From contig NZ_CP086253.1 in the NCBI RefSeq assembly GCF_003382565.3, positions 1,364,001 to 1,428,000 of the forward strand: a stretch of DNA of 64,000 nucleotides. The letters run 5' to 3'. Shown here in pieces: positions 44,960 through 53,390 of this stretch. The translations under genes were made by a program, and so were the position numbers. Numbering within the stretch: the stretch's first letter is position 1; the number at the start of each line of letters is the position of its first letter. This DNA comes from Pectobacterium aquaticum (GTDB lineage: Bacteria; Pseudomonadota; Gammaproteobacteria; Enterobacterales; Enterobacteriaceae). The notes beneath the pieces are model-generated. The model was not told the origin of the DNA, did not search any database, and saw only the letters and a program-made list of their open reading frames with translations.

Positions 44960-45759
44960 AGCGTATCAATGCGTTGACGATTGCAGGCACCGATCCGAGC
45001 GGCGGTGCGGGTATTCAGGCGGATTTAAAAGCGTTTTCTGCGCTGGGCGCTTACGGCACCTCGGTCATTACCGCGCTGGTGGCGCAAAATACGCGCGGCG
45101 TGCAGTCCGTCTACCGGATTGAACCGGATTTTGTCGCAGCACAGCTGGATTCCGTACTGAGCGATGTGCGTATCGACAGCGCCAAGATTGGGATGCTGGC
45201 GCAGATCGATATTGTTGAAACCGTTGCCGAGCGTTTGCGTCACTACGTGGTGCCTTTCGTGGTGCTGGACACCGTGATGCTGGCGAAAAGTGGCGATCCG
45301 TTACTCGCGCCGGAAGCGGTGGAGTCGATCCGTCGTGAGCTGTTGCCGCTGGTTTCCCTGATTACGCCCAACCTGCCGGAAGCCGCCGCACTGCTCAATA
45401 CATCACCGGCCACCAACGAACGGGAAATGCGCGAACAGGGTGAAGCGCTGCTGGCGATGGGCTGTCAGGCGGTGCTGATGAAAGGCGGTCACCTCAGTGA
45501 AGCGGAGAGCCCAGACTGGTTGTTCAGCCGGCAGGCTGAGCCACAGCGTTTTAGCTCTCCGCGTGTGAATACACGCCATACACACGGCACGGGCTGCACG
45601 CTCTCTGCCGCGCTGGCGGCACTGCGACCGCGTCATAATAGCTGGGGCGAAACGGTCAAGGTCGCGAAGGACTATTTACAGCAGGCATTACAGCAGGCCG
45701 ACACGCTGGAGGTCGGGCACGGCATCGGCCCTGTTCATCACTTCCATCGCTGGTGGTAA
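44956..45759 (+). CDS. thiD: Hydroxymethylpyrimidine (phosphate) kinase ThiD, 267 aa
   Basis: NALTIAGTDPSGGAGIQADL is the N-terminal ribokinase-fold signature, GMLAQIDIVETVAERL and VLDTVMLAKSGDPLL follow, and NTRHTHGTGCTLSAALAAL has the GTGC anion hole and catalytic Cys/Asp-type region. It makes HMP-PP for thiamine synthesis by two successive phosphorylations. Length equals E. coli ThiD (266). Its start overlaps the thiM remnant stop, so it depends on translation from the broken upstream frame. The leader has lost its TPP riboswitch, so expression may be constitutive. Confidence 0.95.
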   Translation: MKRINALTIAGTDPSGGAGIQADLKAFSALGAYGTSVITALVAQNTRGVQSVYRIEPDFVAAQLDSVLSDVRIDSAKIGMLAQIDIVETVAERLRHYVVPFVVLDTVMLAKSGDPLLAPEAVESIRRELLPLVSLITPNLPEAAALLNTSPATNEREMREQGEALLAMGCQAVLMKGGHLSEAESPDWLFSRQAEPQRFSSPRVNTRHTHGTGCTLSAALAALRPRHNSWGETVKVAKDYLQQALQQADTLEVGHGIGPVHHFHRWW

Positions 45760-45819
45760 CACCATAAGTAAATTGACTTGTACTTTGCGTGACATATTTG
45801 CCAGTAATTTCAAACTGTG

Positions 45820-45937
45820 CCCTAAATAATTCGAGTTGCAGGAAGGCGGCGACACAGCGAATCCCCAGGAGCTTACATAAGTAAGTGACTGGGGTGAGCG
45901 AGGAAAGCCAACACACATGCAACTTGAAGTATGACGG
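45820..45937. repeat. Enterobacterial intergenic repeat, about 118 bp
   Basis: CCCTAAATAATTCGAGTTGC at one end and GCAACTTGAAGTATGACGGG at the other, with CCCCAGGAGCTTACATAAGT between, form an imperfect palindrome. I recognise this repeat type from Pectobacterium/Serratia chromosomes (from memory). It lies between thiD and psiE. A shorter relic (CATGTGCGTTGGCTGTCATA) is at 62700-62720. Confidence 0.7.
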
Positions 45938-46035
45938 GATAAATTAAGCGTATTCGGCATAGACAGTGCGGGGGCATCCGGTTACTTTGCTGTGAATTCT
46001 TGGCGTTAATGTGAAATAGGATGTGGGGATAACAT

Positions 46036-46443
46036 ATGGCAGGTTCTGCGCGCAGTGCGATGGCTGCCAAGGCGCTTCAGACGATACTCAATATCGGCCT
46101 GTTGGTGCTGGCAATTATTCTGGTGATTTTTTTAGTCAAGGAAACGTTCAATCTGGCGAAAGTGCTGTTGATCTCCAACGAGAAAGATTCCTCCTATCAA
46201 CTGATAGAAGGCATTGTGATCTATTTCCTGTATTTTGAGTTCATTGCGCTGATCGTGAAGTATTTTCAGTCCGGCTATCACTTCCCGCTGCGCTATTTTA
46301 TCTACATCGGCATCACGGCCATCATTCGCCTGATTATTGTCGATCACAAAAGCCCGTCGGATACGCTGGTGTATTCCGCAGCGATCCTGCTGCTGGTGGT
46401 GACGCTGTACCTAGCAAACAGTAATCGCCTTAAGCGAGAGTAG
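46036..46443 (+). CDS. psiE: Phosphate-starvation-inducible protein PsiE, 135 aa
   Basis: Four membrane segments are evident: LQTILNIGLLVLAIILVIFL, LIEGIVIYFLYFEFIALIVK, PLRYFIYIGITAIIRLIIVD and TLVYSAAILLLVVTLYLAN. The YFLYFEFIALIVKYFQSGYH block is characteristic of PsiE (136 aa in E. coli). The role of the protein is unclear; in E. coli it is induced by phosphate shortage through PhoB. I could not find a convincing pho box upstream. It converges with yegS 28 bp away. Confidence 0.92.
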   Translation: MAGSARSAMAAKALQTILNIGLLVLAIILVIFLVKETFNLAKVLLISNEKDSSYQLIEGIVIYFLYFEFIALIVKYFQSGYHFPLRYFIYIGITAIIRLIIVDHKSPSDTLVYSAAILLLVVTLYLANSNRLKRE

Positions 46444-46471
46444 TAGAAACAGGAATAGTTGAAACGCGCCG

Positions 46472-47371
46472 CTATTCCAGCAGCGAGCATTGGGGCGGCA
46501 GCCGACAGTGAATCGCGGCGGGAAGCACCTCGATATGGAAGCGTTTGGCGGTGAGCGGCTCGCCGTCTAGATTAAACGTCATATCATCTGGGGCGGTGAT
46601 CTCCAGCCAGGGCAGGGTAGCGGAAATCATGTTCTGGTTTTCGCTACCGGTAAACCAGGCCTGCAACATATTCGGCAGCAACTCGGTTGCCGACAGCACG
46701 CTCAGTTCCAGTAGCTCGTCGTTGACCAGCGCCTCTGGGCAAAGCTGCTGCCCGCCGCCAGCCTGGCGGCCATTTCCCACCGCGATAATCAGCGTATCTC
46801 CCGACCAGTGAAAATCCGGTCCGCGTATCTCACAGCGTTCAGCTTGAAGCATGTCCATGCGAAAGAGCGCGTGCAGCACGTATGAGGCACTCCCGAGAGC
46901 GGCCTTCATCTTGGCCGGTGTCTCGGTGGTGATGCGCGTGGCAAATCCGCCCGTTGCCATGTTGATGAAATAATGACTGTCGTTCACCTTGGCGATATCA
47001 ATGGCGGTGGCGCGGCCTTTGATCGCCAGCGTTAGTGCGTTGTGCATCTCCATTGGAATCTGACAGCTGGTGGCGAAATCGTTGGCTGTACCCAGCGGCA
47101 CAATTCCCAGACACGGACGCACCGCTTCCGGCTGTACCGCTAATGCGGCGGCAACTTCATTGACGGTACCGTCTCCGCCAGCGGCGATCACGTTATCCGC
47201 GTTGAGCTGAATCGCCTCTTCCACATAGCGTTTGGCATCGCCGTATTCCCAGGTCACGCGGACATGCAGCGTATAGCCGTCCTTGCGTAGCTCACCAATG
47301 GCCTCGCGAAGTTCTTCATTACCCGCGCTTTTCCCATTCAGAATCAGCAGCGTCACCGGATTTTTTTCCAT
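46472..47371 (-). CDS. yegS: Lipid kinase YegS, 299 aa
   Basis: The diacylglycerol-kinase fold is clear: LLILNGKSAGNEELREAI at the start, the GGDGTVNEVAAAL nucleotide loop (about residues 65-77), LGIVPLGTANDFA and FINMATGGFATRITTET. E. coli YegS phosphorylates phosphatidylglycerol in vitro. Length equals E. coli YegS (299). It is monocistronic, converging with psiE. The cyaR terminator lies 110 bp upstream. Confidence 0.93.
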   Translation of the reverse strand: MEKNPVTLLILNGKSAGNEELREAIGELRKDGYTLHVRVTWEYGDAKRYVEEAIQLNADNVIAAGGDGTVNEVAAALAVQPEAVRPCLGIVPLGTANDFATSCQIPMEMHNALTLAIKGRATAIDIAKVNDSHYFINMATGGFATRITTETPAKMKAALGSASYVLHALFRMDMLQAERCEIRGPDFHWSGDTLIIAVGNGRQAGGGQQLCPEALVNDELLELSVLSATELLPNMLQAWFTGSENQNMISATLPWLEITAPDDMTFNLDGEPLTAKRFHIEVLPAAIHCRLPPQCSLLE

Positions 47372-47480
47372 GGCCTATTTCTCCTAAACAGGATAGTGGA
47401 ATTAATAATAGTCACTAAATCGGTAGGTAGAAATCAGAAGAGTCAGGGAATGTTTGCGGTAGGGAAATGGGGGGCGTGAG

Positions 47481-47575
47481 AAAAAGAAAAGCCAGCTCAA
47501 GGGAGATTGAGCTGGCCAAGGAGGTGGTTCCTAGTAGTATCACTACGCTTATTTTTCGTTCTATGTTTTCTCAGC
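47481..47575 (-). ncRNA. cyaR: CyaR small RNA
   Basis: On the minus strand the sequence starts GCTGAGAAAACATAG, contains AGGAACCACCTCCTTGGCC, and ends in the stem GCCAGCTCAA/TTGAGCTGGC (47491-47516) followed by a T-tract. E. coli CyaR has the same start (GCTGAAAAACATA), the same AGGAACCACCTCCTT seed and a similar terminator, and it also sits next to yegQ (trhP). CyaR is an Hfq-bound RNA that represses ompX, nadE, luxS and others. A -10-like TAGTAT lies about 8 bases before the start. Ends are approximate. Confidence 0.88.
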
Positions 47576-47603
47576 GATGCAATACTAACCACAAGACTAG
47601 CTA

Positions 47604-47625
47604 ATTGATGTGATCTGTTTCTAAT
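47604..47625 (-). promoter_or_regulatory. Putative CRP site of cyaR
   Basis: A strong TGTGA half-site (47609-47613) within TTGATGTGATCTGTTTCTAA, with a weak second half, is centred at -41.5 relative to the inferred cyaR start. In E. coli, cyaR is activated by CRP-cAMP. Confidence 0.65.
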
Positions 47626-47767
47626 ATTCGTTAAAAAACCCTGAGCTTTGTAACGATACCTTTGGGGGGACGCGCTTATTCGTAGCGGGGAAGCGGCAGT
47701 GATAGTGGGCATTTGGGGTTACAAGCGGGGTAGCCGGATGGTTGAGACATCCGGCGATATTACCGAT

Positions 47768-49129
47768 TTATTCCGCGTTAGGATTACGCGTGGTGGTGCC
47801 TGGCAGATTGCGTAGCAGCAGTGCGTAATCCAGCGAGACATCGTCCGGTACGGGCAAATAGACGATATGGCCATTACCCGGCGCGACATCGGTCGGTTGC
47901 CCTTTGGCATTCTGCATGGTGTCGATGGTGAATTGAATATTGCCGTTTGGCGTCATCATCTCCACGCTGTCGCCGCAGGAAAATTTGTTCTTCACATTGA
48001 CTTCCGCCAGCCCATCGCGGCGCACGCCGGTGAATTCACCGACAAACTGCTGACGATCGGAAACGGAGTAGCCGTAGTCGTAGTTCTGGTAATCTTCATG
48101 CACGTGGCGACGCAGGAAGCCTTCGGTATAGCCACGATGCGCCAGACCTTCCAGCGTTTCCAGCAGCGTCGAATCGAACGGTTTCCCCGCGACAGCATCG
48201 TCAATGGCACGGCGATAAACCTGTGCGGTACGGGCGCAATAATAGAATGACTTGGTGCGACCTTCAATTTTCAGCGAATGCACCTGCATTTGCGTCAGGC
48301 GTTCAACGTGCTGAATGGCACGCAGATCGCGGGAGTTCATGATGTAGGTGCCGTGCTCGTCTTCAAATGCGCTCATGTACTCGCCGGGGCGCAGGTTTTC
48401 TTCCAGCATAAAGACTTTGTCGGTCGGTTCGCCGATGCCCAGCGCGGGTTCAACGTTTTTCACCGCAATAGGTTCATGCTGATGGACGATATTCCCGACG
48501 TCGTCCTCTTTGCCTTCCTGAACCTTATATTCCCAGCGGCAGGCGTTGGTGCAGGTGCCCTGATTCGGATCGCGCTTGTTGATGTAGCCGGACAGCAGGC
48601 AGCGACCGGAATAGGCCATGCACAGTGCGCCGTGAACGAAGATCTCCAGTTCCATATCCGGGACGTTCTGGCGGATCTCTGCAATCTCTTCCAGCGACAG
48701 TTCGCGAGACAGAATCACACGGGTCAGCCCCATTTGCTGCCAGAATTTCACCGTCGCCCAGTTGACCGCATTGGCCTGAACGGAAAGGTGAATATCTATC
48801 TGTGGGAAGTTTTCCCGCACCAGCATAATCAGGCCCGGATCGGACATGATCAGCGCATCTGGCCCCATTTCGATCACGGGTTGCAGATCGCGTAGGAAGG
48901 TTTTCAGTTTGGCATTGTGCGGCGCGATGTTAACGACGACATAAAATTTCTTGCCCAGCTCATGCGCTTCGTTAATGGCTTGCGCCAGCGTCTGATGGTT
49001 GAATTCGTTATTGCGCACGCGCAGGCTGTAGCGGGGTTGACCGGCATAAATCGCGTCCGCGCCATAGGCAAAGGCGTAGCGCATATTTTTCAGCGTACCG
49101 GCCGGAGAAAGCAGTTCCGGTTTAAACAT
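47768..49129 (-). CDS. trhP: tRNA hydroxylation protein TrhP (YegQ), peptidase U32 family, 453 aa
   Basis: The start MFKPELLSPAGTLKNMRYAF, ADAIYAGQPRYSLRVRNNEF, the U32 signature ELEIFVHGALCMAYSGRCLL (about residues 160-179), and the Cys set GTCTNACRWEYKVQEG with CMAYSGRC match TrhP/YegQ. Length equals E. coli (453). It takes part in prephenate-dependent 5-hydroxylation of U34 in tRNA with its partner TrhO-independent pathway, using an Fe-S cluster held by these cysteines. It is monocistronic; cyaR lies downstream. Confidence 0.95.
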   Translation of the reverse strand: MFKPELLSPAGTLKNMRYAFAYGADAIYAGQPRYSLRVRNNEFNHQTLAQAINEAHELGKKFYVVVNIAPHNAKLKTFLRDLQPVIEMGPDALIMSDPGLIMLVRENFPQIDIHLSVQANAVNWATVKFWQQMGLTRVILSRELSLEEIAEIRQNVPDMELEIFVHGALCMAYSGRCLLSGYINKRDPNQGTCTNACRWEYKVQEGKEDDVGNIVHQHEPIAVKNVEPALGIGEPTDKVFMLEENLRPGEYMSAFEDEHGTYIMNSRDLRAIQHVERLTQMQVHSLKIEGRTKSFYYCARTAQVYRRAIDDAVAGKPFDSTLLETLEGLAHRGYTEGFLRRHVHEDYQNYDYGYSVSDRQQFVGEFTGVRRDGLAEVNVKNKFSCGDSVEMMTPNGNIQFTIDTMQNAKGQPTDVAPGNGHIVYLPVPDDVSLDYALLLRNLPGTTTRNPNAE

Positions 49130-49304
49130 GGTATCTCTCGATTCTGATCACAAGTCAGGCTGCTCCACGGCGGGAGCAGTAAAGGCGGGGGGATTCTAGC
49201 GCTAATAGGGGGAAATTACAGTAGACGACACACGAAATGTGGGGCCCTTGTTTGACGTAAATCAATCGTGTGACGTAAATCAGTTTTTTGACCTAAATAA
49301 AGAA

Positions 49305-49330
49305 TGGCCTGCCATTAACGTAACAGGCCA
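49305..49330 (-). terminator. Terminator of the hydroquinone reductase gene
   Basis: TGGCCTG (49305-49311) and CAGGCCA (49324-49330) form a stem; on the minus strand TTCTTTATTT follows. It lies 11 bp after the stop codon at 49341. Confidence 0.75.
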
Positions 49331-49340
49331 AGACGCAGCA

Positions 49341-50300
49341 TTAACGCGTGGCGATACGGGATTTTCCGAACGTTTCGCGGTTGTGGAGCTGATATAAATC
49401 GACCTGTGGGCCAGCCGGCACAATCTGCGTCGGGTTCAGCCAGGCAATACCGTAATAGCCTGCTTTGATGTGGTCGATATTGACCGTCTCCGCGACGCCC
49501 GGCCACTGGTACAGTTCGCGCAGGTAGTTCGACAGGTTCGGGTAGTCGGCAATGCGCTTCAGGTTACATTTGAACGCGCCGTGGTAGGCTACGTCAAAAC
49601 GTACCAGCGTGACAAACAGGCGCCAGTCTGCCTCGGTCAGCGTGTCGCCCAGCATATAGCGATGGCTAACCAGATGATTGTCCAGTTCGTCCAGCGTGGT
49701 GAAGAGCGTGGTGACGGCATCGTTATAGTGTTCCTGCGTTTTGGCGAACCCAGTTTTATATACGCCGTTGTTGACGTTGTGGTACACGGTTTCGTTCCAG
49801 CGGTCGATCTCGCTGCGCCGTTCTGACGGGTAGAAATCGAGGCGATTGCCGGTCAGATCGTTAAATTCGCTGTTCAGCATGCGGATAATGTCCGCCGATT
49901 CGTTATTCACGATGCGGCCTTCTACCCGATCCCACAGCACAGGCACTGACACCTTTCCGGTATAGTCGGGCACGCTGGCGGTGTAGAGCTGGTGCAGGTA
50001 GTGAATCTCACCCACATGTTCGCCAGCATCCTGTGGCGTGGCAAATTCCCAGCCGTTATCGGCGATACGCGGGTTGGCAACCGAGAGGGAAATAATGTTC
50101 TCCAGCCCTTTCAGTTTGCGGAAAATCAGCGTGCGCGATGCCCACGGGCAGAGGTAGGAAACAAAAAGCTGATAACGACCGGCTTCTGGCACCAGCTCGG
50201 TTTGCCGAAATTTGGTTTCTTCGCGGTGGAACGCCCCGTTTTTGATCTCTTCCGCCGCGACATCGCCATTAACCCATTTGCCGTTCACTAAGCCTGACAT
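49341..50300 (-). CDS. Glutathionyl-hydroquinone reductase (YqjG/ECM4 family), 319 aa
   Basis: The N-terminal thioredoxin-like domain has the catalytic CPWA motif (SYLCPWASRTLIFRKLKG, Cys51), NNESADIIRMLNSEF for glutathione binding and a C-terminal helical GST domain (GDTLTEADWRLFVTLVRFDV). These reduce glutathionylated hydroquinones back to the free hydroquinone using a second glutathione. Length is close to the family (about 325). Single gene, followed by its own terminator. No defects seen. In the cytoplasm, likely for quinone or aromatic stress. Confidence 0.92.
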   Translation of the reverse strand: MSGLVNGKWVNGDVAAEEIKNGAFHREETKFRQTELVPEAGRYQLFVSYLCPWASRTLIFRKLKGLENIISLSVANPRIADNGWEFATPQDAGEHVGEIHYLHQLYTASVPDYTGKVSVPVLWDRVEGRIVNNESADIIRMLNSEFNDLTGNRLDFYPSERRSEIDRWNETVYHNVNNGVYKTGFAKTQEHYNDAVTTLFTTLDELDNHLVSHRYMLGDTLTEADWRLFVTLVRFDVAYHGAFKCNLKRIADYPNLSNYLRELYQWPGVAETVNIDHIKAGYYGIAWLNPTQIVPAGPQVDLYQLHNRETFGKSRIATR

Positions 50301-50509
50301 CGTTTTTCCCTTATCTGTTCTGTTGCAGGTGACCCAAGTCCCGCACGCTGTGCGGGGTGATACCCGTTATTATTGTAGGTCTAAAAGGGTAACAGCCTTG
50401 GGAAAAGAGAAAATGACAAAATTTTCATTAAGTCAGACAGTATTTTTGACCAGCATGGGAAGGGACTGGGGAGCTAGAGCCTAATACCAGTCACTTAAGC
50501 ATGGATTTA

Positions 50510-50663
50510 CTCGCACAGTCCCTGTGCTCGCCCTGACGGGCTGCCACAAGCGGCATTTAAAATGCGTTTGCATTTTATAGGGGAAACACGGTGAGGAGGT
50601 TCCCGCAGGGATGCCTCACACCGTGGTCGCCCCGGTATCTCGATCCTTAAACGATCAACATTA
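50510..50663. repeat. GC-rich intergenic repeat with hairpins
   Basis: Small palindromes TCGCCCTGACGGGCTG, AAAATGCGTTTGCATTTT and GGTGAGGAGGTTCCCGCAG...GCCTCACACC follow each other. I recognise this combination as a recurring intergenic repeat in Pectobacterium-type genomes (from memory). The gap 50301-50665 holds nothing else except a CCCGCACGCTGTGCGGGG hairpin near 50340. Confidence 0.55.
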
Positions 50664-50665
50664 GG

Positions 50666-51217
50666 CTAACGCTTAGCCGCCAGCAGGCCGTATAGGGCAG
50701 AGTCGGACACCTCGCCGTCGACGATCCAACGCTGTTTCAATAGCCCTTCCTGCGTGAATCCCAGTCGTTCCAGCGAGCGGGCTGAAGCCACATTGCGGGG
50801 ATCGATTTCGGCTTCCAGTCGGCTGAGTCCCGCCGTTTCAAAGGCAAAATCCCGCAGCGCAGAGAGCGCCTCCGTCATATAGCCTTTGCCTTGCGCACTC
50901 GCCGCCAGACAGTAGCCGATTTCGGCGCGTGTAGACTCAATCTCAAGGTTGAACAGCACGCAGGTGCCGATCAGCTCGCCGCTTTCTTTAACTTCCAGAC
51001 CCAGCTTCATATATTGACCGGCGCACAGCGCGCTCCAATATTCGTCAATCGCGTCGTGCGCCTGTTCGATGTGTTGCCAGGGCGGATGATTCCAGAAGCG
51101 CATCACAACTGGGTCGGACATAAAGGCGAACAGCGCAGGCGCATCATCACGATAGAGCGGGCGCAACAGCAGGCGAGGGGTCTCGATTTTGGTGGTTTCG
51201 GAAAATAGCGCAGTCAT
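50666..51217 (-). CDS. GNAT-family N-acetyltransferase (RimJ/RimL-like), 183 aa
   Basis: The start TPRLLLRPLYRDDAPALFAF is the typical RimJ/RimL-like beginning; AEIGYCLAASAQGKGYMTEA is the acetyl-CoA loop (Q-x-x-G-x-G/M pattern, about residues 100-119), and NVASARSLERLGFTQEGLLK the late helix. Such enzymes acetylate ribosomal protein N-termini or small amines. Substrate unknown here. It stands 37 bp upstream-adjacent to the end of baeR on the same strand but the two need not be co-transcribed (baeR ends at 51254). Confidence 0.85.
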   Translation of the reverse strand: MTALFSETTKIETPRLLLRPLYRDDAPALFAFMSDPVVMRFWNHPPWQHIEQAHDAIDEYWSALCAGQYMKLGLEVKESGELIGTCVLFNLEIESTRAEIGYCLAASAQGKGYMTEALSALRDFAFETAGLSRLEAEIDPRNVASARSLERLGFTQEGLLKQRWIVDGEVSDSALYGLLAAKR

Positions 51218-51253
51218 ATTCTTGTTTATCCTTCGTGATGGAAACGCAGCGAA

Positions 51254-51982
51254 TTACACCTCATTGCAGGGCGCGGCTTCCCAGCGATAGCCGATGCCGT
51301 ATACCGTGCGGATAAATGAGGTCTCTTCGTCCAGTTGTTCCAGCTTGCGACGCAGGTTTTTGATGTGGCTATCGATGGTGCGGTCGGTCACGACGCGATA
51401 ATCGTCGTAGAGCTTATCCAGCAGCGCCTCGCGGGAAAATACCTTACCCGGTTCGGTGGAGAGCGTCTTGAGCAGGCGAAATTCCGCCGGCGTGAGATCG
51501 AGATTCTGCCCCAGATAGCTGGCCTGAAAGCCGCTTTTATCAATCAACAGGGCCGTTTCGGTTTTCTCGGCGGCTTTCAGCCCGTCATTTTGCCAGTCGC
51601 AGCGGCGCAGCAGCGTTCTGACGCGCACGACCACTTCGCGCGGGCTGAAGGGCTTACAAATGTAGTCATCGGCACCAATTTCCAGACCCAGCAGGCGATC
51701 GATCTCTTCGCTACGGGCGGTGACCATAATAATCGGCACGTTGGAAAATTGGCGGATAGTGCGGCAAAGCGTCAGGCCGTCGCAGCCCGGCAGCATTAAA
51801 TCCAGCAAAATGAGTGAAGGAGAATGCTGCCGCACCCACTCGACGACATCGTTGCCGTTGGGCAGCCAGTGCGTGGCATAGTCCGCTGCCTGAAGGTAAT
51901 CCACCAGCAGTTGCCCCAATTTGGGCTCATCTTCGACGATTAGAATCGGTGACGCCATAGCGAAATCGGGTGCGGTTGTCAT
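51254..51982 (-). CDS. baeR: BaeR response regulator, 242 aa
   Basis: The receiver domain has ILIVEDEP (acidic pocket), Asp61 in LILLDLMLPGCDG and Lys110 in YICKPFSPRE; the C-terminal OmpR-type winged helix ends YGIGYRWE. With BaeS it controls the mdtABCD pump and spy-type envelope genes in response to indole, flavonoids, tannin or metals. Length is 242 against 240 in E. coli. It is the last gene of the operon, 33 bp after baeS. Confidence 0.95.
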   Translation of the reverse strand: MTTAPDFAMASPILIVEDEPKLGQLLVDYLQAADYATHWLPNGNDVVEWVRQHSPSLILLDLMLPGCDGLTLCRTIRQFSNVPIIMVTARSEEIDRLLGLEIGADDYICKPFSPREVVVRVRTLLRRCDWQNDGLKAAEKTETALLIDKSGFQASYLGQNLDLTPAEFRLLKTLSTEPGKVFSREALLDKLYDDYRVVTDRTIDSHIKNLRRKLEQLDEETSFIRTVYGIGYRWEAAPCNEV

Positions 51983-52015
51983 AGCTCTGCTTATTTTGGG
52001 TGTCGTGAGTGGCGC

Positions 52016-53383
52016 TTAATCCGGGTGGTGCGATGGAAGCTCAATGGTAATCATCACTCCCCCTAACGGCGAATGTTCAGCATACAGCCGTCCGCTATGT
52101 GCCTCAACGATATTATTGCAGATCGCCAGCCCCAGCCCAGAGCCGCCGCTGGCGCGGTTGCGCGAACTTTCTGCACGGTAAAAACGCTCGAAAATCAGCG
52201 TGAGCTGCTCGTCGGTCACGCCGGGGGCGCTGTCCTGCCAGATAATCGCCCAGCGTTTATGCTGCTGAACCACCGTAATGGTCAACTGACCTTGTTCATC
52301 CGTGTAGCGCAGGCTGTTTTCCAGCAAATTGTTAAATAGCTGACTTAGCCGGTCTGGGTCACCAAAGACGCTAGCCTGCGTAGGTAAATCAGTGGTGAGC
52401 GTAATCTGTTTTTTCTGGAAACGTTCATGAAACGCGGCGATAGCAATATGCAGAATTTGCACCATGTCAACAGACGCCTTGCGGTAGGCCAGCGCCCCAC
52501 GATCGGACAGCGTAAGCTGATGCAGATCGTCCACCAGTTTGGTCAGTGTTGTGACCTCCGACTGGAGCGAATGCAGTGAATTCGAGTCGGGTTTACGTAC
52601 GCCATCCTGCAAGGCTTCCAGCTCGCCACGCAGCACCGCCAGCGGCGTGCGTAATTCGTGGGATACGTCGGCCATAAACGCGCGACGGGACTGCTCGTTT
52701 TTCTCCAGCGTGATGGCAAGCTGGTTGAAATCCTGTGCCAGCCTGCCCAGTTCGTCGTGCGAGCTTGCCGTCACGCGCGTACTGAAATCCCCTGATGCCA
52801 AACTGTGCATGCCGTTGACCAGCCGCTTGACGGGCGCGAGCAGTCCACGTGCGGTGAGCCAGGTAGCGATAATCGCGAGCAGCGTCGAGAGGGCGACAAT
52901 CAGCCAACTGGTGCGCTGTTGCTGCCTGTCGAAACTGATGTCGGCGTTACGGGTCAGGCGTTCAACGGGCGAGGCGACAATCCAGCCGACCGTTTGGTTT
53001 TGCACCTCAATCGGCTGCCAGGTGCCTTCGTTCGTGATGGGGGCTGGAGAACCGAACAGCTTGCGTTTACCGATATCGAGCACCCAAAGACGGACTCGCC
53101 ATCCCTGCATGCTGTTGTCGGTGTCGTTGTTTTGGTCCAGCGAGTGCAGCATCTTGAACACCATACGCTCATTGTTGCGCAGGAATGACCAGTCGCCGTG
53201 CAACTGATACTGCTCTGCCAACGCATCGCGTAGCTGCATGACCCGCTGCTCGTTGCCGCGCTTAATGTAGTCGATAAAGCCACGCTCGAAGCTGGCGCGC
53301 ACGCCCCAGTGCATAGTAATCAGCACCAGCATGCAGGTGGCGAAAATCGCGAGGAATAGTTTGGCGGTGATTCCGAATTTCAT
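52016..53383 (-). CDS. baeS: BaeS sensor histidine kinase, 455 aa
   Basis: It has two membrane segments (about residues 9-29 and 160-180) around a periplasmic sensor, a HAMP (VKRLVNGMHSLASGDFSTRV), His242 in FMADVSHELRTPLAVLRGEL, N box NNLLENSLRYTDEQ and G boxes. A typical BaeS, slightly shorter than E. coli (467). It lies 7 bp after mdtD, so the three regulatory/pump genes form one unit. Confidence 0.95.
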   Translation of the reverse strand: MKFGITAKLFLAIFATCMLVLITMHWGVRASFERGFIDYIKRGNEQRVMQLRDALAEQYQLHGDWSFLRNNERMVFKMLHSLDQNNDTDNSMQGWRVRLWVLDIGKRKLFGSPAPITNEGTWQPIEVQNQTVGWIVASPVERLTRNADISFDRQQQRTSWLIVALSTLLAIIATWLTARGLLAPVKRLVNGMHSLASGDFSTRVTASSHDELGRLAQDFNQLAITLEKNEQSRRAFMADVSHELRTPLAVLRGELEALQDGVRKPDSNSLHSLQSEVTTLTKLVDDLHQLTLSDRGALAYRKASVDMVQILHIAIAAFHERFQKKQITLTTDLPTQASVFGDPDRLSQLFNNLLENSLRYTDEQGQLTITVVQQHKRWAIIWQDSAPGVTDEQLTLIFERFYRAESSRNRASGGSGLGLAICNNIVEAHSGRLYAEHSPLGGVMITIELPSHHPD

Positions 53384-53390
53384 GACGACC

